Source: Aphis gossypii
Taxonomy: Eukaryota; Arthropoda; Insecta; Hemiptera; Aphididae
NCBI RefSeq assembly: GCF_020184175.1
Contig: NC_065531.1
Span: 63,876,806-63,940,805, forward strand
DNA: 64,000 nucleotides
Direction of reading: 5' to 3'
Each line of letters begins with the position of its first letter. Position 1 is the stretch's first letter. The position numbers and the translations under genes were made by a program. Of the stretch, positions 38,250 through 52,906 are shown piece after piece. The notes below the pieces were generated by a model. The model worked only from the letters and a program-made list of their open reading frames with translations, did no database searches and had not been told where the DNA came from.

Positions 38250-40187
38250 TATTAATTATCATTATTTTGTTTTTTATGTTTACTATTATTTAATGGGATG
38301 TGTGTATAAATGTGAAAAAGGTTGTCTATTTACAAAAAAAAACAAAAATTGAAATAAATGTAAGCAGAGAAATGCGTGTAGGTAATAGGTATATAGAAAT
38401 GTTGTATATTATGTGGCGAAAATCCTTCTCTATTTTCAACATGATATTTAACTATTGAAAAACAATCTGACTAATCAGAGGTCGTATAATGGTTAAAATC
38501 GGTAGAATGGATTATGCCTGTTCACGTAAGAGGGTGAAAAGATTATTTTAGGGCATGGTTCCAGTCATAGTGTCAACAAACCAGTGACACTCTTTTGTTT
38601 TCGAAATTTATGTTCGTAAATAAAAGTCTGCACTCGATCCGTACTCAATTTGTTCTTCACCAAACAGCTCCAGATCGGGTATCGACTATATTTTCAGTAA
38701 ATTTTTTAATTGTTTAATTTAAACAAATTACAAAATCTGTTATTAGAAATAAAAGTAGATAGTAAACTAGGGATGGTATTTTGCCATACCCTACAATAAA
38801 ACCTCGTAAATTATCAATATGGTTTTTTATAAGATTTTATTATTTATTATTTTAAATGATTTATTAGTAACATTAATACAAGTTGCCAAAATAGTAAAGT
38901 AGAATTGATAGTGTTCGAAAAGTAAAGTATACAATTTTCACATAAAATAAAAGAAATATAATTAACTTGTATAACCGTATGTCTCAGCGACCTGCCAAAT
39001 GTTTGTACTTAAAATGTATTCTCTTTTACAATTTGTATTAATAGATTTTGTGGTCCTCATTTTTATGGCTAAAATTATAATAAATTTTACAAAGTAACTT
39101 TAATTACAATTAATATAGACTTTTACGCAGGGATGTATAGCTTTACTGTCCTCGATAAGCTTACAGATGGTTAACTCGATTGTACAGATAAACAGGTGTT
39201 GTCTGAATATCGCCCTACGAAAACTAGTCTAGTATGTTTCTTAACTTTAACAGTCAACAGAGTATAGTTGGAAGTATGTATATAAGTCGTTAACCGGTCA
39301 ATATAAGTTTGCATTTTCGTAGTTATATCCAGAAAACTATAGGTCTGTACTCCAAAGTACTTAACATCCTATTAAAAATCTTTCATTATAACTCTGTGTA
39401 AAATATAAACGGAGTATAAAAAAATGTAGTAGGTAATGACTAAATACCTTTAAAATACGAGATATAAAATAACTTCATAAAAATCTATTATGCAAATACA
39501 AATAAGTACGACGAATAAGATGATTTATAAAATTAAACTTTAGTTAAACTTCCCGCAAATATATGAAATGCATAAAATCATTAATTTATGTTAAGTAAAC
39601 ATAACTATTATGAAATAGAATTTCAGAAGATCATTAGTTTATTTATATTTGTTAATTGTTTATAGACGTAAATAAATAAAACGCTTAAAATTATTAATTC
39701 ATATAAATATAAACTTATTGTGAAATAAAATTAATAAAATGATTAATTAATTTATTTACTTGTGTAAGGAAATAAATAAATTTATTGTCTATTAATTTTA
39801 ATTGGATTAAATTTCCTGCCAAGTAAACTACAATGTTTCGTTTACTAACAATTTTATTTATCATTAAAGACATGTTTTGTAATTAAATAATGAAATTTTA
39901 CAATATTACCATAGTCATTACTTGATTCATTTTACTTATTTAGATATTTTTCTTGTACTTCTAACATGTAGTTATAATAGTTTAAAGTGAAATATCAGCT
40001 ATATCTTTATGAAAAATAAGTAATGTATACCGCATAAACTATGTATTTATGCATAGCATATATAGTATGTATATAATTATAATAATATTAAAATAAAATG
40101 TGATTGCATGCAAAACGACATATTCACCCGAATACGCAATAACAACAGTCACGTAATAGTTTAGATGCCAGTGCATATAAACTCCGG

Positions 40188-40354
40188 CAGTGGCGTATTT
40201 AGGGGGGGGGGGGTCAAAGAAGGCAATTGCCCTGGGCAGCACTTGTTTGGGGGGCAGTAAATGTAACTGTAAGGTTTTATTTTTAAACTGATTTAAACAA
40301 TTGTAAAAAAAAAAAATGTGTACCCAGAGCAGCAAAATCCTAAATACGCCTCTG
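40188..40354. mobile_element. MITE with CAG-type ends, 167 bp
   Basis: The ends CAGTGGCGTATTTAGG and (reverse complement) CAGAGGCGTATTTAGG match at 15 of 16 positions. The interior has a G run next to the left end, a GGCAATTGCCCTGGGC segment and an A run. No clear target duplication flanks it (AACTCCGG against TATTATAG), so it is old, rearranged or not hAT. Confidence 0.6.
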
Positions 40355-40860
40355 TATTATAGTATTATGCAGTTTATGCCGCTATCATATCGCCGCTGCA
40401 ACAAAAGGAATTTTGTGGATTAAGTACGTCAAAATAAAAAACCACTGCTTACAAATTAACAGCGAATATGAAAAATATTGAACATTTTTGTTGTAAATAT
40501 ATGTATATAACCAATACACGTTATCATATCGGTTTATACTTAATAAGAAAAAATATATCTAATTATATTCCCGACGTTGCCTCTATAGCTTCGGTCAGTG
40601 ATAATGAGAGAAATGAGAATCCAGAATGTGCCGAAATAGTGTAATTTTGGGAACATTCTGGTTACTATAGAAATACAAACCGATACAAGTACACAGTTGT
40701 GATTTTTTTTTTACTTAGATACTAACTTTGGAGCTAGATTTAATGTTATTTTTATAAAACCTTGAAATGTATGCCATAAAATGTTTTTAATACAAATAAA
40801 TTCATGAATAAGTTTATTTTTTTTTATATTTTATTCAATAAACTTATTTAATTTTAGGTT

Positions 40861-41207
40861 CTGTGAACGGAGCGATGAATGTATTGATTTTATAATAATG
40901 GGTGTGTTTCTTTTTGTGCCTGAAAACTCATTTTCTATTAAAAAATATCTCTAATCATCAACATTAATGGAGGTTTACGATAACAAATTAGATTTAGTTA
41001 TTACTTTTAGGAGGTTTAAATTAAGAATTCTCAGTAGATATTTTTTAAAATAATCGAGGAGAAAATACAAACATTTTGTTCAAATATAATATTTTTAATA
41101 AAATAGTTGTTTAGTAACCTTGGTTACTAAAAAGAAAATCGTCTTCGTTCATATCATTTTTTATTGTATACAATGATTTATCATTGAATTCAAATTTAAC
41201 ACATTCA
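40861..41207 (+). repeat. Dispersed repeat, short copy with both ends
   Basis: Head GAACGGAGCGATGAATGTAT, then TTGATTTTATAATAATG; tail TTTTTTATTGTATACAATG, then TTTATCATTGAATTC. At about 350 bp it is an internally deleted version of the ~1-kb copies at 48.2 and 51.9 kb. Confidence 0.5.
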
Positions 41208-43202
41208 TTACCGTAAGTACTTACCTACCTATACTTAATCACAATTTACTATTATTCTTAGTTTAAAACTCATAAAATTATTTTATTATAAAATTTAACT
41301 TATCTATGAAAAAAAAAATAATAGATTTAAAATATTTTAATGTATATGTTTTTGTTTTATTATTATAACTTTACTACTTTATTTTAGATTTTTGAATGTT
41401 TTCAGCCACCATAAAAAAGTTCTGTGTTTCAACGCCATGACTATAAAATTTCGTTTATTAACATTTTAATTCTATTTATACCAAAAAATACCATAAATAT
41501 TAAAATAAACTTAAAAAACAAAACAAGATGTAAAATGGCCGATGGTAGCTGAAAAATCACTTCGTGTTATTTATCTCTACGCAGGATACTAATAATAGTA
41601 TGTAATAACTAATATATTATATATTTCTTAGAGGAATCTTATTAAACAACATTATAAGTGTCTTCTTAATAATACAATCATTTCAAGTACAATAATTGAA
41701 TAATGGAAAGAACACGGATATTAGTTTACGATAATTTGTTATTAATGTTATTTTTATAACTTATAATATATATAAGCATTTAAATATACATTTTTCATTC
41801 ATCTCAAAAAATCTTTTTTTCCCATAACTTCAATAAAATATGAATTATCCTTTACTGAATAATGTTTAAGTATTTATGCTTAACATAAAATACGTAGATA
41901 TAATTGTTTTTTAGTTGTATTTATAAAATAACCAAGTTGGCATTTAACATTATTATAAATGATACGTTTTACTGAAAAATTATAAAACTGCTAAACTATA
42001 ATTAATAACTAATTAAATATTAAAATTAGATACCAATGTAAGCATAATAATACGGATAACAAACAAAAAATTTAAATATAAGTAGTGTAAATTGTACAAA
42101 TAACAGTTAATTAGTACAGTGCCCTACTAGCATAAATATACGATTGTTCTACGACATAATATAATTTCATGCACTTTGCTAATGTAATATTATGATTTGA
42201 AAATTATCATTTATTAGTTATTACAAATACAACGATACACCTATAGTATAAGATTTCAATAATTTACGATCATCTGAAACAGGGAAATAATTGGAAACGA
42301 ATTTTTTTCCAGAGTTCCAAATAATATGCTACAATTTAAAATATTGAATTTCTGAAAAACCCGAAGTTTTTTGAAAATTATAAATTGTATTTAACCACCT
42401 ACGCTTAAAATAATATAAGTAATTAAATATAAATTATAATATTACTTTTTTTAAATAGACAAAATAATAAAAGTTTATTTTGAATTAAAATAATTTTAAG
42501 AAATAAATTAAGCTTTACTATAAACCACGAAGTTTGAAATAACTTTATATTGCTGTAGGTTCAAAACTAACGCCTAACGTTGAATTCTATAATAATTTCA
42601 CCATCGCTTTCAGTATAAAAAAAAAAAAAGAAAAGAAGAAGTCTGGACAGTCCAGTAAAATAGAAATGTAGTGTTCTATTGTTCTGTGTTGTTGTCCAAT
42701 AGTATTATCAATACTGTATTGATAATATAGATATAATACGTACATGATATAATCAACCGCTAAATTGAGTCCAAATTCTAAGTTAAGCAAGGTAAAATGA
42801 GTCCTAAATACTTATACTATATCTATTATCTATATACATTAATTAGAAAACATTAAAATTAATTTAATTAAATTAATAACAATTGGAAAATCCAGGTATT
42901 TAAATTCAATCGATTTCAACTATATTTTCATTATCAACAAGTTTATACGAGTACATAAGTATGTAGTCATTTATTTACGTGAAAAATAATACTTGGTTGA
43001 TTTCAAACTATTAATATTTAAAAAAAAAAAAGAATCAATTAGAATGATTGGAATGATAAATACTAATTTTAAAAATAATTAAAATGTTTTATATATTATG
43101 TATTACATAATCTTTATCAATTTGGAGTCATTTATAATATAATAATTATAAAAATTCAGTAGAATTCCATAAAATAATATTTTAACGAAGTTTAACACAT
43201 TT

Positions 43203-43390
43203 AGATTCTGGGCGGAGCAATGTATTGATTTCATAAATTATGTATGGTTTTGTTTTACACGAAATATAGTAACAAATATTTTTAATCTTCAACTTTGAAG
43301 GTAGTTTTTAATAGTAAATTAGATCTAACTGTTAAATTATAAATATCAAAATAGAAAATTTCCAGTATTTTTCAATACAAGGTTTCTCAT
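43203..43390 (+). repeat. Dispersed repeat, head fragment
   Basis: Head TTCTGGGCGGAGCAATG then TATTGATTTCATAAATTATG, followed by an AATTAGATCTAAC segment as in other copies. The tail was not found. Confidence 0.4.
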
Positions 43391-43829
43391 TAATTTTTCA
43401 TAATTTACTAACTGTATTATGTAATATACGTAAAAATAGAAACAATACTAGATATTGGATGTTTTTGTGTTTCTGATGTTTTTTTAAACTTATAACAATA
43501 ATAATTAAATGTGGTATTAATTATTAGAATATTTTTCTAGCCCTAAATACTTAATTTATAAAATGTTTTTATTTATTATTTATCATTTATTATATATAAA
43601 TTATATTTAACTGCCTACGACCCAATGTCAATTGATATTAATGTATCTACAATAAACATCAAAATTTCACAGTAATATTATGTTGATGAGTGAATCGTTT
43701 GACAATTTTAAAAGTTAAATGATTGAGTAGCAACGCCTCTGTCAAATGAGTCAAGACTATAGGTCAAAAACACATAATAAGCAGCAACTAATTTGATTAT
43801 ATTATAACCTAATCACTTAACCTGCAGAC

Positions 43830-45700
43830 TGTGGAGTCCGTCAAACAGTTCGCGGCAGTTATTTTATTTATGTAATTCGGTTAACCTAGAACTCGGTTTA
43901 CCAGCCCGAACGCAGCGTACTTAATGATAAATTCTAAATTACCTTTGGTTGGCGAATCCCCCTCCTGGGTATCTGGTTGGACTGGTGCCCGGAACGACAG
44001 TCGTTATTGTGGTATCGCAGCGCACACACGGTATGCGGCGTGATTCGGTTATAACGCCTATGTTCGGTTGGCTGATAAATTAAAATATAAAGGATACACT
44101 GATACGGGCGGATAGGTATTATAATATGAAAATTACAGCACTTGGTTATCACTAGTCGTCACTCGAAATTTTGGAAGTCAATATACGACGTACTGTCGTT
44201 TTCGTTCAAACCGTGCTCGGGAAGGATCGCGGGCGACTGTCCGGCGTTACGTTCACACTGCACACGACTGCACGACAACGATAATGATAATAATATGTTG
44301 CAAGCTACGACGCAACATGCCGCCATCGCCGAAATAATAATAGTAATAGTGAAACCACAGTGTGTACTACGTCATGATTCCATGACGTTAAATATCGTAC
44401 TTTGTGATGTAACCCACGGGCAGTGATGGCCAACGCACACTCCTCGTCTTCTGGAATTCAAAACCGACGATAATCACAATAATAATAATAATATTATGAT
44501 TTTTTTTTTTTGTTACTCGCACTTGCAACAAAATGTTGTTTACAATTATTATTGGGCTGTTTGATTGCGACCGTGTGGGCGCGGGCGAAAGGGGCTTTAT
44601 TCGATGATGGCGGAAAATGTACAAGGTCGTTCGAATCGTCGCCGACGGGTTACCTTTACAACCTGATATCCGTTTTTCGAGTTCACGTTCGCAGGTTACA
44701 GCTGTTCGGTACTATAATAATCGTACCGAATACACGGCGCACGATAAAACTGCAACGAGTGTAGTACGCTCGTTACGTAATCGCGCCTCGGTAAATAATA
44801 AAAATAAAAAAAAAACCCGTCCAGACTACAGACGATCGCGTGACGATTTTCGGCGATCGTTTCCTCGAAAAACGAAAGGACGAGGGATCACCGGACTAGC
44901 ATAATATTTTAAAACGTTCGACACGTCCGCCGTAAGTACGCGACGATGACGTACAGTGGTGCGCCTACAATATAAACGTGTGAATTGTGTGGTCTTCGTC
45001 CATTTTATTTTTGGACGTGACTGACGTTAATATTATTATTTTTTAAATAACTGCCTAAAACTACTGTAGTGCATTATCATCGACTTGCCGGTGGGGTGGT
45101 GGTTGGTCATCTGTTCGCGTGCGAGTCAGTCGAACCACGGCAGTGGTGACTTTACGAGGAAGGGGGGCGACATACCGCTACGGTGGCGCACACGATGTCG
45201 CCGCCACTATAATCGTGTACAATGCGTATATATATGCACGTCGGTCCGCGCGCTCTAAAATAAAAACAAATGTGAAATGTTACGCGATGTTGCACCACAC
45301 TGAATGCCGACTTTAGTCAAGATACGCGCCGGCATCGTTTCCAACTAAAAATCCCACACCGACCACAATGAACTCGTTCGCGTCCATCAGTACGGGGCGG
45401 TCCTGTGCGGCGTGCGTCTTCGTGCGTTTTTTTCGAACACATAATATATAGTTTTATCGTACACGATGACAATAACGCAATCATAATATTATCGTAAGTA
45501 CGAGTGCTTTCGTACTACTTAATGAAAAAAAAATAATAATAATAACACGACTATACCGCTGTCTGACATAATAATTGTCACACAGTATTAAAGCTACGCA
45601 CGCGCGTACGATATATAAAACGTTTATTTTATTTTAATATTATTATGTTATTTATGTGTGTATATAGGTCGCCTCCTAATGCGAAGCCTAAAATATGCAG
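43830..45700. promoter_or_regulatory. CpG-rich island, probable promoter of an unidentified gene
   Basis: This 1.9-kb segment is conspicuously richer in G+C and CpG than everything around it. It has no long open frame with recognisable similarity. Plus-strand consensus donors (GCC|GTAAGTACG near 44935 and ATC|GTAAGTACG near 45494) and a minus-strand donor (AAAG|GTAATT, GT at 43942-43941) suggest non-coding or short first exons. A TATATAAAA occurs near 45611. In aphids such islands usually mark promoters of broadly expressed or developmental genes with distant coding exons. Whether it serves copy 5, 16 kb downstream, or another gene cannot be told. Confidence 0.45.
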
Positions 45701-48700
45701 TGAGAATGTTGCGATGATTACGTTTTACAAGATCCGAGGCATATTAAATAGGTTAGTATAAATATATTGTAACATTATGAAATCTATAAACTATAGACCC
45801 CAACTTTTCGGGTACTTTATTATATTTGAAAAATACCTACGCACCGATTTTTATATTAAAGGAAGTTGCTGTTTTATTTTTGAGGATCGTTGAGAACATA
45901 ACCCTAAATCCATTTAACACGATTCACGTTATCCTCTAAAAAATATTACGTTGCTTGACAGTTTTGTTTTATTAAAATATATATAATAGACGAAATTTTG
46001 AAAATAAGCATGAAAAATGTATTTAATTATTTTAGAGGAATAGAACATAATAATATTTTTTCCTACAATTCTACATAATATTATTGAATTATTCATTAAA
46101 AAGTGTTAGTGCACTATTTGTTTTTTGATTTTTCTCTCTTTGGCCAACGTGCAACAAAATGTAATCACTTAAAATAAGTTTTTGTATTTTTGAATAGGTA
46201 ATATAAAAGTAAAATAATAAATCACAAATATTTTAGACTAATATTTTCAAAGGTTTGATATATATTTACATAAAAATTTTCTCAAAACCGTTTAATATTA
46301 ATTTTTAAATTGAATATTATTGTTATTAAATATTATTCTAAATATAAATTTTTATTATACCTATGTGATTTTACTCTAAGAATCTAAGATCACGAAAAAC
46401 TACTTTACGTGAATACGTTTTGTCTTATTATTATTTTTTTATTATGTTGCACATGAGTGAGAAATAAAACAAATGTTTCACAAAATTCATCTTTATACGT
46501 TGATATTTTTTATTTTTTATGTATGTAAAACACGTTTAATAAGAATAATTTTAAGTTTTTGAATTGGTGCCTATTAAAATATTTCATTTTATGTATGCTA
46601 AATTGCAAATAAAGTTTAATTGTACTCTAAAATTTAATGAGCAACTAAATATTCTAAGAGACCATTAACTCATTATCGATTCATTAAATTATAATATATT
46701 ACGTGATTGTATATGCAACCCAGTGTTATAAGATTTGGTTTATATTTCTTATAATTAGTTTATAACCGAAAAGTATATACAAAGATAAGTTCGTGAAAAG
46801 ACTCATAAAATAATCAGAGTCCAGATTAGTATTGTCATTCTTATTTTACCTCGTCTTTTCCATGCCGAGATAAGTTTACTTATACATAGGTAGATAATCT
46901 AGCATAACCTTTACTGCACGACCCATTTGTGAAGCATAAGAGCTGTGACTATTACTGGGCCTCCGACCGAAAGGTTAAAAAAAAATATATGCGTATATTT
47001 TCTCGACATAAACGTAATATTATATACCTACTGTATAAAATCATCGTACCGTTTAGCAAACGACTATTATATAGTTATTCATCGCGTTTTTCTGTATATA
47101 CAGTCATACCTGATATTATATTAATGCCGAGTCTATAAAATAGTAATATTATATTGAGTTATATTAAATTATCGAACGCCCTTGCAGTCGGCTCATTATG
47201 GCATCATCATAGGTATCTATAGAGGAAATTGTATACATTATATACCGCAGAAACACAAAGTGTTACGTAATCTCGGTCGTCGTACGGATAAAAAAACTAT
47301 GTCTTTATTATTATTCTATGTTGGCGCACGTCCACCACTACCTATACGTATGGTGAATAATTATAGTAGTATAATATGCATAGATCTGTCGTCATTTAAT
47401 GAAAATTAGTGATCTGAAATTGGTAAAATCGATGTCGTCTACGACACTACCCCACGAGGCACGCGATTATTTAACTAAACTGTCTAGTATAGTTTTTTTT
47501 TTACAAACGAATTATTTGAATATATGTTCACGTGCCTAACGTAGTTGTCAAAATTATTTTGCGTGCTATATAGTACAATAAAATCAAGGTAATGTATACT
47601 ATATGAAAAAGATAGGTGTGTAGGTATATCTACGCACCTTGTTGTAATGACGGGTTTGTAAATATTACATAACTATATTGTACCTACTTCCTACGACACT
47701 CGTAGTTTTTATAATAAAATATTTTTTTTTTATCAACAGCGTGGGAATATCTATTATATTATATTATGAAGACATGTTTTAGTCTTCTAATCGTCTGCAT
47801 AGTAGGTACTTTATGCGTTATTTATCGAAACATTTCAGAAATAAACAAAAAAACCGTGTTATAAAGTTTAAATAGATTAATTGTTTTCAAATATAATTTA
47901 AAGCTTAATATAATATATTTTAAATCTATTTAATTAATAATGAAATCAAGTAACAATATGGTTTAACTGTTTAAGTACAGTTATAGTAAGAACAAATATC
48001 AATATTTTACGTATACCTATTTTTATGTTTAGCCATAATATATTATAATATGGTAATAGTAGGTAGTGAGTTATTGCTCTTGGAATCTTCTTAACACTTT
48101 TATATTCAATTAAAAATCATCGGATAAAAATTGCTCTTTAAGATTTTTAAGACCATTACCAAATTTTAATCAATTTTAAATGCTTATAATGAAGCGATGA
48201 ATGTGTTGGTTTTACAATATGTATGTTTTTTGTGTGTATATGTGTTTACTTCACCTTTTGAAACATTAAATCGCATTAATTTTTCCTAGAAAATCAGATC
48301 TAGTTATCATTCAAAGTATAAAATTAGTATTACAAACATCGCGTACTTTTTTTATTAATCGAGGAAAACTAAAAAATAAATAAATAAAAAACAAAACTAT
48401 TTATGTAATATTATAATACGACAAAAAAATAATAAACTTCGTTCTTTTGATGTAATTTAAAAGAATAACTAAATATTTTATAAAAAATTTAAGCATTTTC
48501 AATATTTAATATAATTTTTAATATATTTTAGCTGTTTTTGAACTTTTTATTAACGATTGAAGTTCTAAGATTTTTTCGATACAATGAAAAGACTAGTAGT
48601 ACAATACTTGTCATGATCATTGATCATAAGTTGTTCTTATAGTACTAAAAATATATAAATACCTACTTAAAAATTATGTTGATATTTTGTGTTTATTTTT

Positions 48701-51700
48701 ACAAAACTGAATATTTGTATAAAAAATAACAATTTTTGCTATTACGTAAATTTTTATTAACTTTATTCAATGATAACTTTAAAATATTAAAACTAATTTC
48801 AAGTGAAGTACGTACTTACAAGAAGAGTACATTCATGGCATTAAATTGTATTTAGTGTATAATATGTCAGTAATTATACTATATTATAACTATATTTTGT
48901 ATAGACCAATATTATTTTTAATTGTACTAAAAGACGAAACGTTATGGTTATAAAATGAATAGTGATGAGTGATAACCATTATATAGGTGAACAATACGTT
49001 AGTAATTTCTTTAGGGTATATAATCTTTACGGTAAGCATTAATGCAACCTACAGTATTACACTATTGTCTATTACTGATAGAAAAGTGTAAAATATACGT
49101 AGGTAGTCTAATGACCATCTCTACTCGTTTTTCGCGTGCAACGATTTATCATTTAAATCAAATTTAATTTATCTATAGTAATAGAATATATTGACTTTTA
49201 TATAATTTAATAATGACCTCAATGACGAGGTATACTTAAAACTTATTATGTACCTGAATATTTTCCCTGGGGTTTTATTTTTTAAATAGCTTAATATATA
49301 TTAAAATTTTTATTTTTTTCGGTAATGGCTTCATATACTTATTTATAAACTTCGTAAATGGAACAAAACAACAATATTTTACTGTTATAATTTATAAGTT
49401 TTCTTTAATACCTACCACTGAATCGATTTTAGAGTTCTGAAAATTATATCGATTTAGCTAGTATTTACATATATTTAATAATTGACAATTTTTAGTTTCC
49501 TATGTAAATCTTTTGATTACTGTGACCACCAAACAAAAAATATATACTATAATATATACATGTATTTCTAAATTGGATATAGTTCAGTAATAGAATCTAG
49601 ATAAAAAATAAAATAATAAGTATAATTTGTAAATATTTGTACCAATATATTATACTAAAATAAGTCATATTTCAGAACTAAAAAAAAAAAAAAAATGATG
49701 AAAGAAAAAAGTATAAATATATACTTGAATTAAAAAGTAATTACTTACATAAGTCTATGTAATTTTAAAAAATTAAAATTTCACTACTCATAATGAACTA
49801 CTTAAAATGTATATAATAAATATTTAGGTTTATATATTATATATTTCTATGTATCAGCTGTGAGACTTTTACTCATGTATTTCAGAATCTTGTAAATAAT
49901 TAGCAAATTAAAAATACACTAATTATTGTAACATTTCGCACATAGTACAATATTTACATGTTGTAGTTATTCAATAATAAAAAAAAAATTAAAACATTTC
50001 GTCTGCTATGTACTGTATAAGATATCTTATCATACATTAGTCATTAATATAATTAACTTACAAATTATAAGTCAATACCTACTTACGGTATAATAGTTTG
50101 AATAGGTTTGTAGTATAAATTTGATAGATTACATTTTATAAATGTATATAAATATAATATATTTATATATACCTGTAGCTACTTAAAATTTAAAACATTT
50201 AATACCCCATAGGTACTATTAATATTTTTTTTAATTGTAAAATAAAAAGATAAAAAGATAAAATGATTATTTTTGTTTAAATACCTATTATCCAATGTTG
50301 TCAAAATTTTATCTGTGGCAATGTATTATTAATATGCATAAAATAACTTTTGACTTTAAAATTAAGCTTGTATCAAATAATTATGAAAATACAATACATT
50401 TTTAATTATATTATGTATAAAAAATACTTAAATAAATATGTGTTGAATATATCAAGTACTTATATACATTTAAGTAATTTAGTTTAAATTACAAAAAAAA
50501 AAAAACAATTTGGTCATAAACTAATGCTATATTATATAACTATTTTGTTTTAAGTAATTTGTTTTTACAACTATTATGATATATACTTTGAATTAAAAAA
50601 AATATTAATAACATTCGATATTATAAATTATGTTCAAAAAATGATGATTAGGGTTTTGAATAGAAGGTATTATAAAAACCTTAACAAATAAATTTAAAAT
50701 CATAGTTTAAAAAATATAAAAATCTACAAAACATTAAGTATTTTAAATTAATGATATTATTAGTTTAGTATCACGTGCCTAACCACATAAATATTTATAA
50801 GACCAAAATAAATATGAAAAGAAAAGTAATAAAAATTGAAAAGTAAGTTATAAAAGAACAAAATAATATGTAATAAATCAAAATTAAAAAAAAAAAATTA
50901 AATTTCAAAATTTAAATCATTATTACCTAAATCAAACTTTGTATTTAGGCATTTTTATTGTTAAATTTAATATATTTTTAATATACATTTCTGTAAAATC
51001 AACAGAAGCTAAATCAGAATCCTTATAAAGAAATAATATTAAATTAAATACATACCTTTAGTCAATAGCGTGTTTTCAAATAATAAATTATATTTACAAC
51101 TTCACTTTTAAAATATAATTATTTAAGAATACTCAAAAATCTAAATTAAAAATATATAATTTCTGTAGGATTTGCTGGTATAACTGATACTACTAATATA
51201 TAGGTACTGTCGAGTTTAAGTAGGTACCTACGTTATTATTTTATCTTATAAAACATAAACAATGGTTACGTAGTGTACAACTATTGACACTTCCGATATT
51301 AAAAATTGTGTTAATGTACATGATAACAGAGTTCAAAATCTATAGCATCTATACCTATTAATTAAAATATTTTTTTATTTTTGAGCTATATTTGGTGTGT
51401 GTGTTATTATTTTCAAAGGTTATAATTATTATGTAACAAGTAGGCACTTATTATATCTAATGCCTCTAATTAAATATATTAAATGGTTGTTCAATAATTA
51501 AACTTCTATTTTCATATTATATAATATAAGACTAACAATTTGTATATAGAGATGGTAATTTCTTATTTAAATATTTTTTATTTTTCATAATAAATAGGTA
51601 CAAGCATTTATCAGCTTTTAATGTTATAATGTCTTTCAGTGTTGAAGTATAGTTCTTATGTTTTTTAATAGTTGCATATATTTTTCAAATGCATATTTTT

Positions 51701-51900
51701 ACTTGAAAAACGTTTCAGTATAATACATTAAAATAAAATCAATTTTATTTGATCCAGCACTCTATACCATATAGGTTAGTAAAATATTAACTCATATTAT
51801 TCCATATACATTATTAACACAATTAACACTATACTGAAATTATCTACAATAAGTTCTCTTGAAATATTAGAATTAAACCTACAACCCACATAATGTTTTA
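45701..51900. other. Gene-free AT-rich stretch
   Basis: No exon recognised. A somewhat less AT-rich patch at about 46900-47460 has short open frames without similarity. One dispersed repeat copy lies at about 48184-49170. Confidence 0.5.
48184..49170 (+). repeat. Dispersed ~1-kb repeat, near full length
   Basis: Head AAGCGATGAATGTGTTGG, interior with ATAAGTTGTTCTTATAGTAC near 48627 (the same string, one base different, occurs near 52340 in the next copy), and tail CTCGTTTTTCGCGTGC then GATTTATCATTTAAATC at about 49123-49165. Strand follows the head-to-tail order. Confidence 0.5.
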
Positions 51901-51902
51901 AA

Positions 51903-52906
51903 TTCTGAACGGAATAATGAATATATTGATTTTACAATGATGTGTGTTTTTTTTTTTGTCTCTGTGTATTCCATAACTTGTTGAAATAATGCTTCAATTT
52001 AAAACTTCAGGAATGGTTTCCGATGGCAAATGTAATATCCTTGATAAAGGTCAAAATTAAGAAGTTTCCATCAGATTTCAAAAAACTTTGGGAAAACCAC
52101 AAATAGTGGCGTAATTTTTACGCAAAATCAGTTTTCGACCATATCGATTTTTTACATAGGTAGTTATAACTCAAAAACAAATCACTGTTAATACTTTAAA
52201 TTTTCACAAAATGTTCATGTTGGTGTTATCCGTACACGGTTAAATTTACAAAAATATTCTTTTGAGCTATTTATAGACAATTGAAATTTTCGATTTTTCT
52301 AAGTATTTTTTTTTTTTTAATTTTTAAAATTAAATACAAGATTTCTTATAAGTTGTTCTTATGGTACTTGAAAAAATATCAAAAATCATTGGGTACAATT
52401 TTTTTTTGTTAGCTTTTGAAGTAGGTACAAATACTGACAAAATTCGTTAAAATCATGAATATTTGCAAATAATTTCCTTGTTAGAAATGAATGAAAAAAT
52501 TTTGTAAAGTAACTAAGAGTTTAAAATTTAATGCGAGATTTTCATAAGTTTGGCTAACAATAATTATAAAAGAAGTTGAGCATTGGCCGCTTAAAAAATG
52601 GTATCTTAAATTTAAATCTTTACGAAATTCACGCTTAAAATAACGATTTACTATCAAATAATTTTAAATTTTTGTTACAGTTAAAAATTACTAGTCATAG
52701 AAACTTGAAACATATACCAGTTGTTTAAATTGCCATTTTCTGTAAAAAATTTCATTTAAGGGTATTCAGGTCATTAAAACGTTAACCTCCTTTTTCACCA
52801 CCCAATTTAGGTTAACCAACCCTTGGCCGACAAATCATCTTCATTGTGAATCGATTTTAGTATACAATTATGTCTCTCATTGCATTCAAATTTAAAACAC
52901 CCATTA
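51903..52906 (+). repeat. Dispersed ~1-kb repeat, best full-length copy
   Basis: Head TTCTGAACGGAATAATG then ATTGATTTTACAATGATGTG and a T run; interior with ATAAGTTGTTCTTATGGTAC near 52340; tail GTGAATCGATTTTAGTATAC then CATTGCATTCAAATTTAAA. No conserved coding frame was seen and no clear terminal inverted repeat, so its class (MITE, Helitron-like or other) is open. Confidence 0.55.

Larger units (their letters stand above)
38250..43800. other. Gene-free stretch with repeats
   Basis: Apart from the MITE at 40188-40354 and two dispersed-repeat copies (40861-41207 and 43203-43390) nothing coding is supportable. A less AT-rich part at about 38540-38690 was read in six frames and gave no recognisable protein. 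Confidence 0.5.

Noticed and set aside
44510..44764. Open frame with a hydrophobic, signal-peptide-like N-terminus in the CpG island
   Set aside because: Starts at TTG, no similarity to a known protein, and lies in CpG-rich DNA where stop codons are rarer by composition.
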